Positions 52,790 through 61,988 of a stretch of 64,000 nucleotides of DNA are shown one piece after another. The DNA is from Paulinella micropora (lineage: Eukaryota > Cercozoa > Imbricatea > Euglyphida). A program made the translations under genes and the position numbers. The first letter of the stretch is position 1. Each line of letters opens with the position of its first letter. The DNA lies in NCBI GenBank assembly GCA_009731375.1, contig BJOX01000206.1, positions 528,437 through 592,436 on the forward strand. The letters run 5' to 3'. The notes under the pieces were generated by a model that searched no databases, had not been told where the DNA came from, and worked only from the letters and a program-made list of their open reading frames with translations.

Positions 52790-55177
52790 ATGTACGTCAA
52801 GACTGCGGCCGGTGGTAGCTGGACGGGCCGGCCCAACGGGCGGTTCTTCGACAACCGGCCCTTGCCGTTCAAACAAAAGAGCCAGAACAGCAGCGGCCTG
52901 TTCGGGAATTTGGCCAAGGCCCAGGCGCTCATGAGGCAGGCCTACCACCCGCACGGGCCGGCAGAGGCGTTCGAGCTGGAACTGTTCGAGGAGCCGGCGG
53001 CGGCTGCAGCAGGGGAGCCGGAACCGGCCGCGCCAGCGGCAGCTGCAGAGAAGAAGAAGGAGGCGGCTGCAGAGCACAAGAAGCCAGCGCCGGCGGCTGC
53101 GGAACAGAAGAAGGAAGAGAAGGCGCAAGAGGGGGAAGGCGGCCAGCCCGGGATGGACGACGACGAAGAAGAGGAAGAAGAAGAAGAAGAGGCAGGAGAG
53201 AATGGTGGCGGGGAAGTCGAGGACGGCGTCGAGGGCAAGGGCGAGGAAGTCAAGGCTGCAGAGCAACAAGAACTGCCACCAGCGGCAGACCAAGAAGAAC
53301 TAGCGCCAGCGGGCGACGGCCCTGAGGGTGTGGACCAGAAGTTACCACCGGACGTCAAGGAAGGCCTAAAAAAGCTGCAGGACAGAAGGGCGGCCTTCGA
53401 ACGCAAGAAACAAGAAGACGCCGCGCGCGAGGAGCTTAAGCGGCAAGAAGCACTACAGGAGTTCGAGGAGCACAAGAGACAGATCGAGGCGGCACAACGG
53501 CAGCAGGTGATAGACGCCCAACTCGCACAGATGCGCGCACAGGCCGAGAGAGTCAAGAAACAAAAAGAGGTCGAGGCTGCCAACAGGGCGAGGCTGCAGG
53601 AAGAGAAGAACGCGGCGGAGCTGGTCGCGCTGGCCAAGGAGCAGGAGCGCATAGTCCAGCTACAGCTGGCGGCCAAGACCCAGGCCGCACAGGCCAAGCT
53701 CAAGCAAGTTCGAGTCGAGCAGGCAAAAGAAGTGAAGGCCAATCTGTTGGAAGCAAACGTCCAGTCTGCGCAAGAAATCGCAAAAGTCAAGGCAGACACC
53801 GAAAAGAAACTCAACGAACAGAAAGTGGCGCAGGGGACGCAGGCCCAGATCGAAGAAGCCGAACGGCAGGCAAAGCTCGCGGCGGCACAGATGGAAAACG
53901 CGGCTGCGATGGACAAGACACAAAAAGACGCCAAGGCCGCGCTGCAGATCGCAGCGGGCCAGAAGAAGGCACAGGACGAGGTTTTGCGCGTCCAGGGCGA
54001 GGCCCGGCGGCTCATGCTGCAATACACCGACAACGGGCAGGCGCCCGCCCAAAGAATCGAGGCCTCCCGTGAGCTCGGGCGACTCTTGCTGCAGGCACCG
54101 CCGCTGGCTGCAGCGGGTGCGTCTCCAGTCGAGGTTATCCAGCTGGACAAGCTGCGGGCCCTGATCCAGGAGAACCCGGAGGCCTCTTTCCAGGGGATAG
54201 CCCGGATGTACACTGCCTCGATCGAGCAGTGGGCCCACGACAACAAGATCGCAATCGAGAAGGCGATCAGTGACGCAAAGGCCCAGCTTTCGCGGGTCCT
54301 GGGCAAGCAAGGACTGTCGGACCAAGACCGCAAGGGCGTGCAGACTCTACGTGACCACCTGCGGATGTACGCAGGGAAAGGGTTCGAGGACCCCGGTAAC
54401 TGGGACGAGCACGAGCTCGCCGACCTGGACGACGAAGACGATGGGGCGGTAGAGGAAGTCGCCGCCGACGACATGGAGGACGAAGAGGAGGGCAGCGGCG
54501 ACGACAACGACACTGACGACGACGTGGACTTTCTCCTGGGAGAGATGAACGAAAAAAGAAAAATGAACGCGGCTAACAAGGAGGAACACGAGCGCAAAAA
54601 GAAACAATTTGAAGACGCAGAGAAGGCGTCCAAAGCCCTGTTTATCGAGTACCACGCCGAACAGGACCCGGCCAAGAAGGAACTGAAGGCCCTTGAATGG
54701 CGCAAGTCGGTGGAAGACGAGCAGCAGCTGGTGCCCTACGGCGAAAAGAAGCTGGCGGCCGTCAGCGTGCCCAAGCTGCAGCGCATGGTTGACAAAGCCG
54801 GCAACAAGAACACTTCGCGGGAGCTGGTGCAGATGTTCCTCGTGCCCTACAAGCAAAAGAAGGAGCCGGTGCCAGAGAGCGAGCTCAAGGCCATCAGCAG
54901 CGGTCTCGTGCTGACCGAACAAGCCAAAGCTTTCATCCACGCGCTGAAGCAAGAAAACAACAAGCTGGTTACGCAGCTGACTAACCAGGCGAGGCGAGCA
55001 AAGAACCTGAAATTCGTAGAAGAAAGGAAAGGAACGGGCGCCAAGAGCAACGCGCAAGTACAGCAAAAGCGAGAACGGCAGCGGAGGGCGGGTGTGAAAA
55101 GTAAGAAGCCTGCTCGCAGCAGCGCGCTCGTACCCTCTGCCGGCCAAGAAGTCGCGCCGTACGGAGCGGTGCCCTGA
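52790..55177 (+). CDS. Large coiled-coil structural-like protein
   Basis: 795 residues, single intact frame from ATG 52790. The first 70 residues are globular (SWTGRPNGRFFDNRPLPF); then an Ala/Glu/Pro-rich acidic tract, and a long Gln/Glu/Lys/Ala coiled coil (residues about 190-410). A globular part follows (SPVEVIQLDKLRALI, FQGIARMYTASIEQW), then a Glu/Asp-rich block, a second helical part and a basic C-terminus (KKPARSSALVPSAG). It lies between the WH2-like gene and capsid-associated genes, so a virion or scaffold role is likely. Family unknown. Confidence 0.7.
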   Translation: MYVKTAAGGSWTGRPNGRFFDNRPLPFKQKSQNSSGLFGNLAKAQALMRQAYHPHGPAEAFELELFEEPAAAAAGEPEPAAPAAAAEKKKEAAAEHKKPAPAAAEQKKEEKAQEGEGGQPGMDDDEEEEEEEEEAGENGGGEVEDGVEGKGEEVKAAEQQELPPAADQEELAPAGDGPEGVDQKLPPDVKEGLKKLQDRRAAFERKKQEDAAREELKRQEALQEFEEHKRQIEAAQRQQVIDAQLAQMRAQAERVKKQKEVEAANRARLQEEKNAAELVALAKEQERIVQLQLAAKTQAAQAKLKQVRVEQAKEVKANLLEANVQSAQEIAKVKADTEKKLNEQKVAQGTQAQIEEAERQAKLAAAQMENAAAMDKTQKDAKAALQIAAGQKKAQDEVLRVQGEARRLMLQYTDNGQAPAQRIEASRELGRLLLQAPPLAAAGASPVEVIQLDKLRALIQENPEASFQGIARMYTASIEQWAHDNKIAIEKAISDAKAQLSRVLGKQGLSDQDRKGVQTLRDHLRMYAGKGFEDPGNWDEHELADLDDEDDGAVEEVAADDMEDEEEGSGDDNDTDDDVDFLLGEMNEKRKMNAANKEEHERKKKQFEDAEKASKALFIEYHAEQDPAKKELKALEWRKSVEDEQQLVPYGEKKLAAVSVPKLQRMVDKAGNKNTSRELVQMFLVPYKQKKEPVPESELKAISSGLVLTEQAKAFIHALKQENNKLVTQLTNQARRAKNLKFVEERKGTGAKSNAQVQQKRERQRRAGVKSKKPARSSALVPSAGQEVAPYGAVP

Positions 55178-55214
55178 AAAAAATTAATTAGTGTTGACAT
55201 TCAATAACGACGGT

Positions 55215-55481
55215 ATGCAACACCTGGCCTTCTTCGACCCGACCTTGGCCCTGGCCCTGGGCAAAATCAACGAAAAACAAGCGCGCGTCGCAGGGCATAA
55301 ACGCCGACAGCAAGAGGACGCCGAAAAAAGGGCCATCGAGGTCCTGCAGACTACCGTGGCCGAAGCGCCCATCGAGAAGGTGTTCAAGCAGCCGGCCATT
55401 GCCGATGCCACCATCCTGTTGGAAGTAACACCCGAACAAGCCACCCGCTGCGAGCAGCAGCTGCTTGGCGGAGGCAAATAA
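55215..55481 (+). CDS. Small hypothetical protein
   Basis: 88 residues from ATG 55215 (MQHLAFFDPTLALALGKIN); frame without ATG reaches 55191. Mostly helical, charged, no Cys-rich or membrane segment. A T9-10 run with CTTGT directly follows its stop. Real by context: same strand, tight spacing, intact frame. Confidence 0.55.
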   Translation: MQHLAFFDPTLALALGKINEKQARVAGHKRRQQEDAEKRAIEVLQTTVAEAPIEKVFKQPAIADATILLEVTPEQATRCEQQLLGGGK

Positions 55482-55533
55482 TTAAATTTTTTTTTCTTGT
55501 CGGGCAGATTAACTACTAACAGTCTCAGTCGCC

Positions 55534-56115
55534 ATGAGTGGTAACAGAGGCCCCGTTGTCCCCCTCGTAAATACTTCGGACGAAAAGTCCTCGGCCGCCC
55601 AGACCAACCAGGTCGAGCATGGCGTTGAGACCCGGCCGATCATTCAAACTGATTCCCTCGCTACAAGTTCAATCATTTACAGCGCCCTGAACTCGGCCGC
55701 TGCTGGCGGCGGTGGTCCAGTGATCGATGGCATGAAGCTGGTGGCCCAGCGCCTGTCACAGAACTCGCTGGCTCCTTGGTACAAGGGAGCGGTCCTGCTC
55801 GTGGGCACGCCCTCCGAGATCACCTCTGTCTATGGAAAGGCGTTCTGTGAGACTAACTGTGCAGAAGCCCCCGAGGCCAAGGTATGGGACGATGGCGCTA
55901 TGCTACCCTGGCTGACAGAGCTTCGTCGAACTCACGGAAATTCGTGGGAAGGCTGCATGAATGTAGCGGGCTTCATCGAACAATACCAAGCGGCCAAGAT
56001 TCGCGACGAGCAATGGAGCAAGATCCCGTCAGTGTCTTGGGTCGACCGTGAAAACGGCTCCGTGCGCGGTTGGTCAGACATCAACAAGCAAGGGGGTATG
56101 AAGCCGATCGTATAA
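55534..56115 (+). CDS. Hypothetical protein (193 aa)
   Basis: Single intact frame from ATG 55534. Residues 45-90 are small and uncharged (SSIIYSALNSAAAGGGG), then a mixed alpha/beta part with three Cys (AFCETNCAEAPEAKVW) and a Trp-rich C-terminal third (WEGCMNVAGFIEQ, SVSWVDRENGSVRGW). Not recognised. Sits in the run of structural genes upstream of the capsid protein. Confidence 0.6.
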   Translation: MSGNRGPVVPLVNTSDEKSSAAQTNQVEHGVETRPIIQTDSLATSSIIYSALNSAAAGGGGPVIDGMKLVAQRLSQNSLAPWYKGAVLLVGTPSEITSVYGKAFCETNCAEAPEAKVWDDGAMLPWLTELRRTHGNSWEGCMNVAGFIEQYQAAKIRDEQWSKIPSVSWVDRENGSVRGWSDINKQGGMKPIV

Positions 56116-56151
56116 CTTTTTTCCTCCTAGTCTATCTACAACGAAAGCACG

Positions 56152-56805
56152 ATGACCGACCCTTTCGCCAACCTAGAGCCCCCTGTCGAACAGCAGCCGT
56201 CTGTTGTTGCCGCTCCCGTCGTTCCCCCACCCGCCAAACGGCGCAGGACGGCCAATCCTTCACAGGCGAGCCTCGCGAGACGTTTAGGAGGAGCCACAAC
56301 ATCATCAGCGGCAACCGAAGACCCCGTGCTACGGGATGACCCGAACTACAAGCTTCTCGTGGCCTATGGGCGCAGCGCCTTGATCGGACCCAAGCTCAAG
56401 AAGGCGCACATCAACTGCGATCCGAAAGCCCTGCGCAGGCTGCCGAGGCAGAAGCTGCCGCTGTTGTTGGACGAAGTCGAGGAAGTGCTGGAGGGAGAAC
56501 TGAGCGGCGAACTGGCGGATGCAGTGCTCAAGCAAGGGCTCGTCTGTCTCGAAAATCTGGTAGCGAACCGGTCGCGTTACCAGATCGCGGGCACAACAGA
56601 GGCCTGCTTTGCCAACGACCGGTGGTGCTTCTTGCTGGAGCGGGCCAAGCTGCGAGCTGGCATCGGCCTGCAGCGCCTGGACCCTATGACCGAGCTAGCT
56701 TTGCTGACTGCACAGACGGCCGCCATCACGCACGCCAAGAATACCATGCTCTGTCCGGCAGGCGCAAAGGTCAACCTGGACGCGCCCGCGCCAGAGGAGG
56801 AATAG
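56152..56805 (+). CDS. Hypothetical protein (217 aa), possible nuclear signal
   Basis: Single intact frame from ATG 56152. A Pro-rich N-terminus with PPAKRRRTANP, a plausible nuclear localisation signal, precedes an all-helical core (LPLLLDEVEEVLEGELSGE, CFLLERAKLRAGIGLQ). TCTATCTA lies 14-21 nt upstream of the ATG. Function unknown. Confidence 0.6.
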   Translation: MTDPFANLEPPVEQQPSVVAAPVVPPPAKRRRTANPSQASLARRLGGATTSSAATEDPVLRDDPNYKLLVAYGRSALIGPKLKKAHINCDPKALRRLPRQKLPLLLDEVEEVLEGELSGELADAVLKQGLVCLENLVANRSRYQIAGTTEACFANDRWCFLLERAKLRAGIGLQRLDPMTELALLTAQTAAITHAKNTMLCPAGAKVNLDAPAPEEE

Positions 56806-56876
56806 AAGAAGAGCAGTTGAATAATTTAAAAAAATTTATTTTGTTGTACGCCAATTAAACATCTCTCCAGAAAGGA

Positions 56877-57341
56877 ATGTCCGAAGTCGCGAGCGATCTG
56901 TTCTCCCTCGAGAACTTTGCCCGGTCCGGTGCTGCGGCTGCTTTCGCCTACGCGGCCGCGCCGGTCGTGTTCCAAGGGCCTGCAGTTTTTAGCTTTTCGG
57001 CTGTCCCGGGCCTCAGCGGAGTGCAGGTCAGCAAGAGCACCGGCCTGGCTGTCGTGGCCTTCTTGACTGCCACTGCTATCGACCTCATTCAAAGCAGAGT
57101 CCTCAACCGCACCAAGGAAGGGCGGCTGGCCTCTTATCCTAGCTTGGCCGTGCACGTGGCGGGTGGAGGCCTGCTGTTTGCCATGCTGCCCAGGCTCATG
57201 GGCCGCGGTCAGATTGGGATGGTAGGCGACAGCGACGCGGTCAAGCAGCTATTCTTGGTCGGCGCACTTTCGGAAGTTTTTAGTCAGTACTTCTACGAAG
57301 GCTACCTGAACCCCGCGGGCCAAGGACACTACCGCTTCTAA
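56877..57341 (+). CDS. Membrane protein (154 aa)
   Basis: Intact frame from ATG 56877. Hydrophobic segments at about residues 15-40 (AAAAFAYAAAPVVF), 57-70 (LAVVAFLTATAIDL), 88-105 (LAVHVAGGGLLFAML) and 122-135. Small multi-pass membrane protein; position among virion genes suggests an internal-membrane or host-membrane role. No family recognised. Confidence 0.6.
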   Translation: MSEVASDLFSLENFARSGAAAAFAYAAAPVVFQGPAVFSFSAVPGLSGVQVSKSTGLAVVAFLTATAIDLIQSRVLNRTKEGRLASYPSLAVHVAGGGLLFAMLPRLMGRGQIGMVGDSDAVKQLFLVGALSEVFSQYFYEGYLNPAGQGHYRF

Positions 57342-57375
57342 AAAAGAATCTTGTGTAGCTAGTCTAAAGTGAACA

Positions 57376-57916
57376 ATGCCAGTGGAAGAAGCTCTGCTGG
57401 CCTGGGCTTTGATCGCTACAACCGCTATCATCGTGGTCGGCTGTGTGCGCGCCTGTTGCAAACGGCTATTGCGTCATCCAAAGATCTCGTGCGACCTCGA
57501 CAAGCCGCTGCCCACACACTACGTGACGCTCGATGACCTCCTCCGGCGGCCTTACCAAGCGCCAAGCGCTGCAGAAGCTCTTTGCGGACCTGGAGACTGT
57601 GCTGGACAACTGGGGGCTGCTGTCCCTCGGCGAGAGCAAGGACCTGCGGATGCAGTGGAACTTAGGTCTTGAGCAACAAGTTGCGACCGTTGAAAAGTTC
57701 TTTTTGCCTGCCTACAAGGACGGCAAGCTCGCCGCGTACGTCCAGAGCGAAGCTGGCATCTGGTTTGAGCTGGCCGCCAAGACTCGTGCTCCGACTCCCG
57801 CCCTGCAACAGCTGCAGCAAAGATTTCTGGCCAAGCAAAATCTGGCCAAGGACGCTCAGTTCCTGGGACAAATTGCGCAAGTCATGGAACGCATCTGCCA
57901 AGTCATTGTCTTTTAA
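57376..57916 (+). CDS. Membrane-anchored protein, two overlapping frames
   Basis: ATG 57376 opens a frame with an N-terminal membrane helix (ALLAWALIATTAIIVVGCV) and a Cys pair, running to 57672. A second frame from ATG 57533 (MTSSGGLTKRQALQKLF) overlaps it by 140 nt and continues as clean helical protein to 57916. Beyond about 57540 the first frame turns into Arg/Pro/Gly-rich shadow sequence. So either one anchored protein of about 180 residues with a single indel near 57540, or a short membrane protein followed by a separate gene. I favour one gene but cannot prove it. TCTAAA occurs at 57363, just before the first ATG. Confidence 0.5.
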
Positions 57917-57969
57917 ATAAAAAAACGAAAAATTTAATTTTCGTGACTTATCAAGTTTAATTAAGAAAG

Positions 57970-58302
57970 ATGGGCAAGCGCACGCGAGAAAGGCATGAGC
58001 GGCACACGGCCAAGAAGGCCGCCCGCAAGGACGCCCGCGCCGCCACCGAACAGCGCATAGGGCGCAGAAAGGCGGAGAGGAGGGAGCGGGCCCGCGAAGG
58101 GCTGCGGCAGTTTGGCAGCACCCTCAAGTCAGTCACTGGCTTCTTCGGCAAGCAGATCGACAAGGTGACTGACATCCCGAAAGAAGCGATGGACACCACC
58201 AAGCAGCTAGGCGACAACGCCGAGGGCGGCCTCAAGTCCATGGCGCTGCACTTGGCGGTCGGTGCCGCGGCGATCGGGGCCGTGATGATCCTGAAAAAAT
58301 AA
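57970..58302 (+). CDS. Basic protein with C-terminal membrane helix (110 aa)
   Basis: Intact frame from ATG 57970. The first 45 residues are strongly basic (KKAARKDARAATEQRIGRRK), the middle is amphipathic (FGSTLKSVTGFFGKQIDKV) and the last 20 form a hydrophobic helix (ALHLAVGAAAIGAVMIL). A tail-anchored or membrane-active virion protein is plausible; it lies 44 nt before the capsid gene. Confidence 0.6.
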   Translation: MGKRTRERHERHTAKKAARKDARAATEQRIGRRKAERRERAREGLRQFGSTLKSVTGFFGKQIDKVTDIPKEAMDTTKQLGDNAEGGLKSMALHLAVGAAAIGAVMILKK

Positions 58303-58346
58303 AAAAAAAATCTTCTTTGTGTTTAATATTGTATACTGCAACGAAG

Positions 58347-60159
58347 ATATCTTCCGCCACCGTCGTCGTGCCCCCTGCTAGCAAGCAGCAGAAAGTCGCT
58401 ACCGGTAAGAGGGCGCGTAACGGCCAGGAGATCTTGATTAATCCCGAGCACGCCCGCGCGATCAATGCTCGCCCTTGCTGGACTCAAACCGTGATGGCGC
58501 CCGCCGCCGCGACCTCGGCGCCGAGCAACACCGCTTTTTTTAGCTTTATCCTCGAGAACAACCAGTCTGGCGCGATCCATGACGCGACGCTGCGTTTCAA
58601 GATCACGTTCACGACCAGCGGCAGCCAGCCGACCGACTCGCGCGTTTTGCCTACCACTCAGTGGTTCGAGCGTATCGAGTACATCGACCGCCTGACGGGC
58701 ACTGAAATCGCGCGCTATCACGGCGACATGATGCACTTGATACTCAATACGCTGCCGCAAGAGGCCATCGACCAGATCGCCGACATGGTCAACATGGACC
58801 CCAAGACTGGCAAGATTAGCGGCCGCCAGTGGGAGAACAACGACGAGCAGTACTTCTTCTTGCCCCTGCTGCACACTTGGCTTAACGGCATGGACCTGGA
58901 CCTGAGCACGCTGCGTGGCGACCTCGAAATTAGGTTCTATCCGCGCGGTTCGATCTTCGTGGCGGCCCAGTCGGCAGTCAACGGCCAGTCCGCGCCCGCC
59001 GTGCCTTGCACTGCCAGCTTGAGCGAGATCCGCTTCATCACGGGCTGCACGCAGCTGCCGAACGGGATGCGCCTGGGCAGGAGCCCACAAAAGATGGGCA
59101 AGGTCGCCGAGCAGAAATACATCGACTTTGTGCAGTACACGGCCTACCCAGCGCATCAAGCCCCCCGACCGGTTGGCAATTGACTTGGACCAATTCTCGC
59201 ACCACTCCGGTGGGCTGTTTGTCTTCATCCGCAAATCAGGCGACCAGACCGCGTACAACAGCGGCGTGGACACTAACACTTACTACCCGCAGTACACTTA
59301 CGACAACACGGGACGCTTGATGACCTACGACATGTTGGGCGACGACGACAATCGACCTCGAAGACACGGTAGATCGCAGATGGGCGAAGGCACCCCGATC
59401 GACGAGCGCTTTTTCCGCGAGGAGACGATGGGCCAGCTAGTGCGCAGCTCCTACCTGAAGTCAAACGGCGTGTACCTGATCCCGTTCAGCAACGACCCCA
59501 AGGCCATGTTGGATGGTGTGATGGACGGCTACAAGACCTTTGTCGGCAACCGCGAGCGCCTGGTGATCAACGCCGGCCCCGCGCCGCGCGCCGCGACCGT
59601 CACGTACAAGTACGGGGCTTGGTACGCCAACACCGCAGTGTTTGCCCTGAACGACACCAACCGCCTGACCGTGGACTTCAAGGGCGTGACGGTGGCCGTC
59701 CTCGACATCGACTCTGACCTCACTTTTGCCAGAATTACCGACCGGCGCTACACGTCGCCCGCCACTGCCGCACTAACGAACCTCAACACCTTGCTGGCTA
59801 GCTCGAGCTGGCTGCGCGCGTGCGGGGTCAAGATCAAGTTTAGTAACACACGAGTTGGCGCGACCAACACGGTCGACTGGGAGGTCAGTGCGGCGATGGA
59901 GTACACCGCGTCCGTCACGGACCTGAACGACCAGCCCGTGCTCTGGTCCCGCGGCGACTTCCACCAGCTGAAGCTGAAGTTCCAGCAGGCGCCAGACACG
60001 TCCGCGGCTACTTACAACGCCCAAGAAGAGATGGTCGTCAGCGCCGCCACTTCGGGCAGACGAGGCGTCATTGATGGCTTGTACGACATCACCATCTATT
60101 CGGCGTATTTCAAGTACTTGCATGAAAGCAATGGTAGCCTGGAGGTGGCATCGGTTTAA
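58347..60159 (+). CDS. Major capsid protein, double-jelly-roll, polinton-like-virus type; start codon ATA and one frameshift
   Basis: About 603 residues. Beta-rich with signatures of polinton-like virus capsid proteins: FFSFILENNQSG, TTQWFERIEYIDRLTG, FFLPLLHTWLNGMDLDL, LEIRFYPRGS in the first jelly roll; RERLVINAG, VDFKGVTVAVLDID, FHQLKLKFQQAPDTSA in the second. Trimers of such proteins build icosahedral shells. The frame opens without an ATG: where the neighbours have AAG-ATG-TCT, this gene has AAG-ATA-TCT at 58344-58352, so the start looks mutated; the first in-frame ATG (58494) would remove about 50 residues. A single extra base near 59135-59150 shifts the reading once. Both defects may be errors, or signs that this copy is decaying. 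Confidence 0.8.
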
Positions 60160-60208
60160 AAATTCTTAGCTTATGTATTCTGATTATTAAAGAGAGCAAA
60201 AGTGAAAA

Positions 60209-60337
60209 ATGGAACCGCTCGTGGTAGCAATCATCACTGTCTCGATTGTGGGGGTGGTCGGTGGCCTCTGTATCGCTTTTTTCCCGGTCAGGTGTCCGGA
60301 CGAGAGAGCGGCGGTACCGGCCGGCCCGGACGTGTGA
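60209..60337 (+). CDS. Small single-pass membrane protein (42 aa)
   Basis: ATG 60209 to TGA 60337. A 25-residue hydrophobic helix (VVAIITVSIVGVVGGLCIAF) begins at residue 5, followed by a short polar tail. Such tiny anchored peptides are common next to capsid genes. Support is limited to the clean hydrophobic profile and spacing. Confidence 0.4.
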   Translation: MEPLVVAIITVSIVGVVGGLCIAFFPVRCPDERAAVPAGPDV

Positions 60338-60465
60338 GAGAAGAAAAAGGGAAAATGGGTGGTCTGAAATGGTCATGGCCCGGCCGGCCTCCTTTGAATC
60401 TCGATTTGAAACAAGGCTTTTAAAAGAGCAAACAGTCGCGGCCGTGACACTGCCACAAATCAGAC

Positions 60466-61644
60466 ATGAGCGAACCACCCAAGAAGAAGGCCAGGGCCAG
60501 GCCGCTTTGCCGTGACTGCCCGGCCGGTGCCAGAAAGCAAGCGGCCTACAAGGACGAAACGGGTGCCAAGTACAGACTGTGTGCTGTACACGCTAAGGCC
60601 AGGGGCACGTACACTGTACAGAAGCCTTGCACCGACTGCCCCAAAGGCGCTGAGACTGACGCGCATTACAGAGACGAGAATGGTCGCCCCAACAAACTGT
60701 GTGCCACACACGCCAAGGCTAAAAACACATACACAAAAAAGACCCCATGCACCGACTGTCCTATAGACTCCAAGCTCGAGGCGAGCTACAGAGACGAGTC
60801 AGGCCGTCACAATAAGCTCTGTGCCGCTCATGCACGAGCAAGGGGTACATATCGCGTACAAAGGCCTTGTGTTGATTGCCCAAAGGGGGCGAAGTTAGAT
60901 GCACATTACGGCGACGAGCACGGACATCCTAATAAACTATGCGCAGCTCACGCCAAGTATAGAAGCAGTCACACAGTTCAGCACCCGTGCGATGACTGTC
61001 CTGCCAACAACAAGCGCGGCTCTGCCTATAAGGACGAACAAGGCAGACACAACAGATTGTGTGCCGAGCACGCAAGGGCCAGAGGCACGTACACCACACC
61101 CAATCCATGCATCGACTGTCCCGAGGACGACCAAGTTCAAGCAGCATTCAAAGACGAAAGTGGTAATCCCAGAAAGCTTTGTGCACGCCACGCCTTCTTG
61201 CGCGGTCTCATCCCTAGGCCAAAAGCAGGAGCGTTCATAATCGCATGCGAGGTTTGGGACAGGCTCGAAGAACAAGGATGGGACATCCAGCACGTGCATT
61301 TTTGTCGTGGCGAGGAGGAGACAACGGGCAGCGAGTTCAAGGTGCCTGGCCCACGCAAGTACAGATTGGATGGATATGACGAGGAGCGCAACACGGGCTT
61401 CGAATTCATGGGGAACATGTGGCACGGCTATCCGCCAGAGCACTCAGAACATAACGGGCGATCAAGAGCACTCAAGCGCCTCAACAGCGTACTCTACAAG
61501 GAAACGATGCTGCGCCTTGCTTCCATCCAGGACTCGATGCCGGCTGGTTTTAAATTGTTTTACATATGGGAGCACGAATTCGAAAAGATCCGGCACAAGC
61601 CGCTGGCAGATGTTAACACGGTTTTGAACGAGTTTACTGATTAA
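60466..61644 (+). CDS. Six Cys/His zinc repeats fused to a Vsr-like PD-(D/E)XK nuclease
   Basis: 392 residues, intact frame from ATG 60466. Residues 13-245 contain six tandem units of about 38 residues, each C-x2-C-x20-C-x2-H (for example CTDCPKGAETDAHYRDENG then LCATHAKAKNTY), predicted to bind one zinc each; the pattern recalls the EsV-1-7 repeats known from brown algal viruses and hosts, with different spacing. The C-terminal 140 residues carry YRLDGYDEERNTGFEFMGN followed by MWHGYPPEH and later LFYIWEHEF, the layout of very-short-patch-repair-like endonucleases (Asp, then Glu-x-hydrophobic, then Trp-His). The protein probably recognises DNA through the repeats and cuts it. Whether it acts in homing, repair or host-genome attack is unknown. 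Confidence 0.75.
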   Translation: MSEPPKKKARARPLCRDCPAGARKQAAYKDETGAKYRLCAVHAKARGTYTVQKPCTDCPKGAETDAHYRDENGRPNKLCATHAKAKNTYTKKTPCTDCPIDSKLEASYRDESGRHNKLCAAHARARGTYRVQRPCVDCPKGAKLDAHYGDEHGHPNKLCAAHAKYRSSHTVQHPCDDCPANNKRGSAYKDEQGRHNRLCAEHARARGTYTTPNPCIDCPEDDQVQAAFKDESGNPRKLCARHAFLRGLIPRPKAGAFIIACEVWDRLEEQGWDIQHVHFCRGEEETTGSEFKVPGPRKYRLDGYDEERNTGFEFMGNMWHGYPPEHSEHNGRSRALKRLNSVLYKETMLRLASIQDSMPAGFKLFYIWEHEFEKIRHKPLADVNTVLNEFTD

Positions 61645-61694
61645 AAAAAGAATCTTCTAACGCTCTTATCTAACCAAAGGACAAAGGCAAAAAG

Positions 61695-61988
61695 ATGTCT
61701 TCCAACTGCACGACTTGTGGACAGGCCACCGCTGCTGCCGCCCCTGCCAAGGAAAAAAAGGCGAGGGCACCAAGTGCCTATAACACTTTCTTTCGTGAGC
61801 AGGTGGCCACGCCCGAGGTGAAGAGCATGGTCCATAAAGAGCGCATGAAATACATCAGCGAAAAGTGGAACCAACAGAAGGCTGCTGCTCCTGCCGCTCC
61901 TGCTTCGAATAAAGATTTACAGGGATCGGTACAGGCTCAGAGCGACGCACTCCCTGCTGGCCGACCTGCCCTCGTGCGGTCCCTCTGA
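61695..61988 (+). CDS. HMG-box-like small DNA-binding protein
   Basis: 97 residues from ATG 61695. A CTTCG motif near the N-terminus, then KARAPSAYNTFFREQV and KYISEKWNQQK, which match the start and third helix of HMG/YABBY boxes, a domain that bends DNA. The box looks short (about 42 residues). The last 30 residues lie opposite the 3' end of the RuvC-like gene and may not be under protein-level selection. TCTA words lie 23 and 36 nt upstream of the ATG. Confidence 0.55.
   Translation: MSSNCTTCGQATAAAAPAKEKKARAPSAYNTFFREQVATPEVKSMVHKERMKYISEKWNQQKAAAPAAPASNKDLQGSVQAQSDALPAGRPALVRSL

Noticed and set aside
52942-54705. 587-codon Ser/Cys-rich minus-strand frame
   Set aside because: Antisense of the Lys/Glu/Ala coiled coil at 52790-55177.
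58323-59279. 318-codon minus-strand frame over the capsid gene
   Set aside because: Antisense shadow; the plus strand has recognisable capsid signatures.
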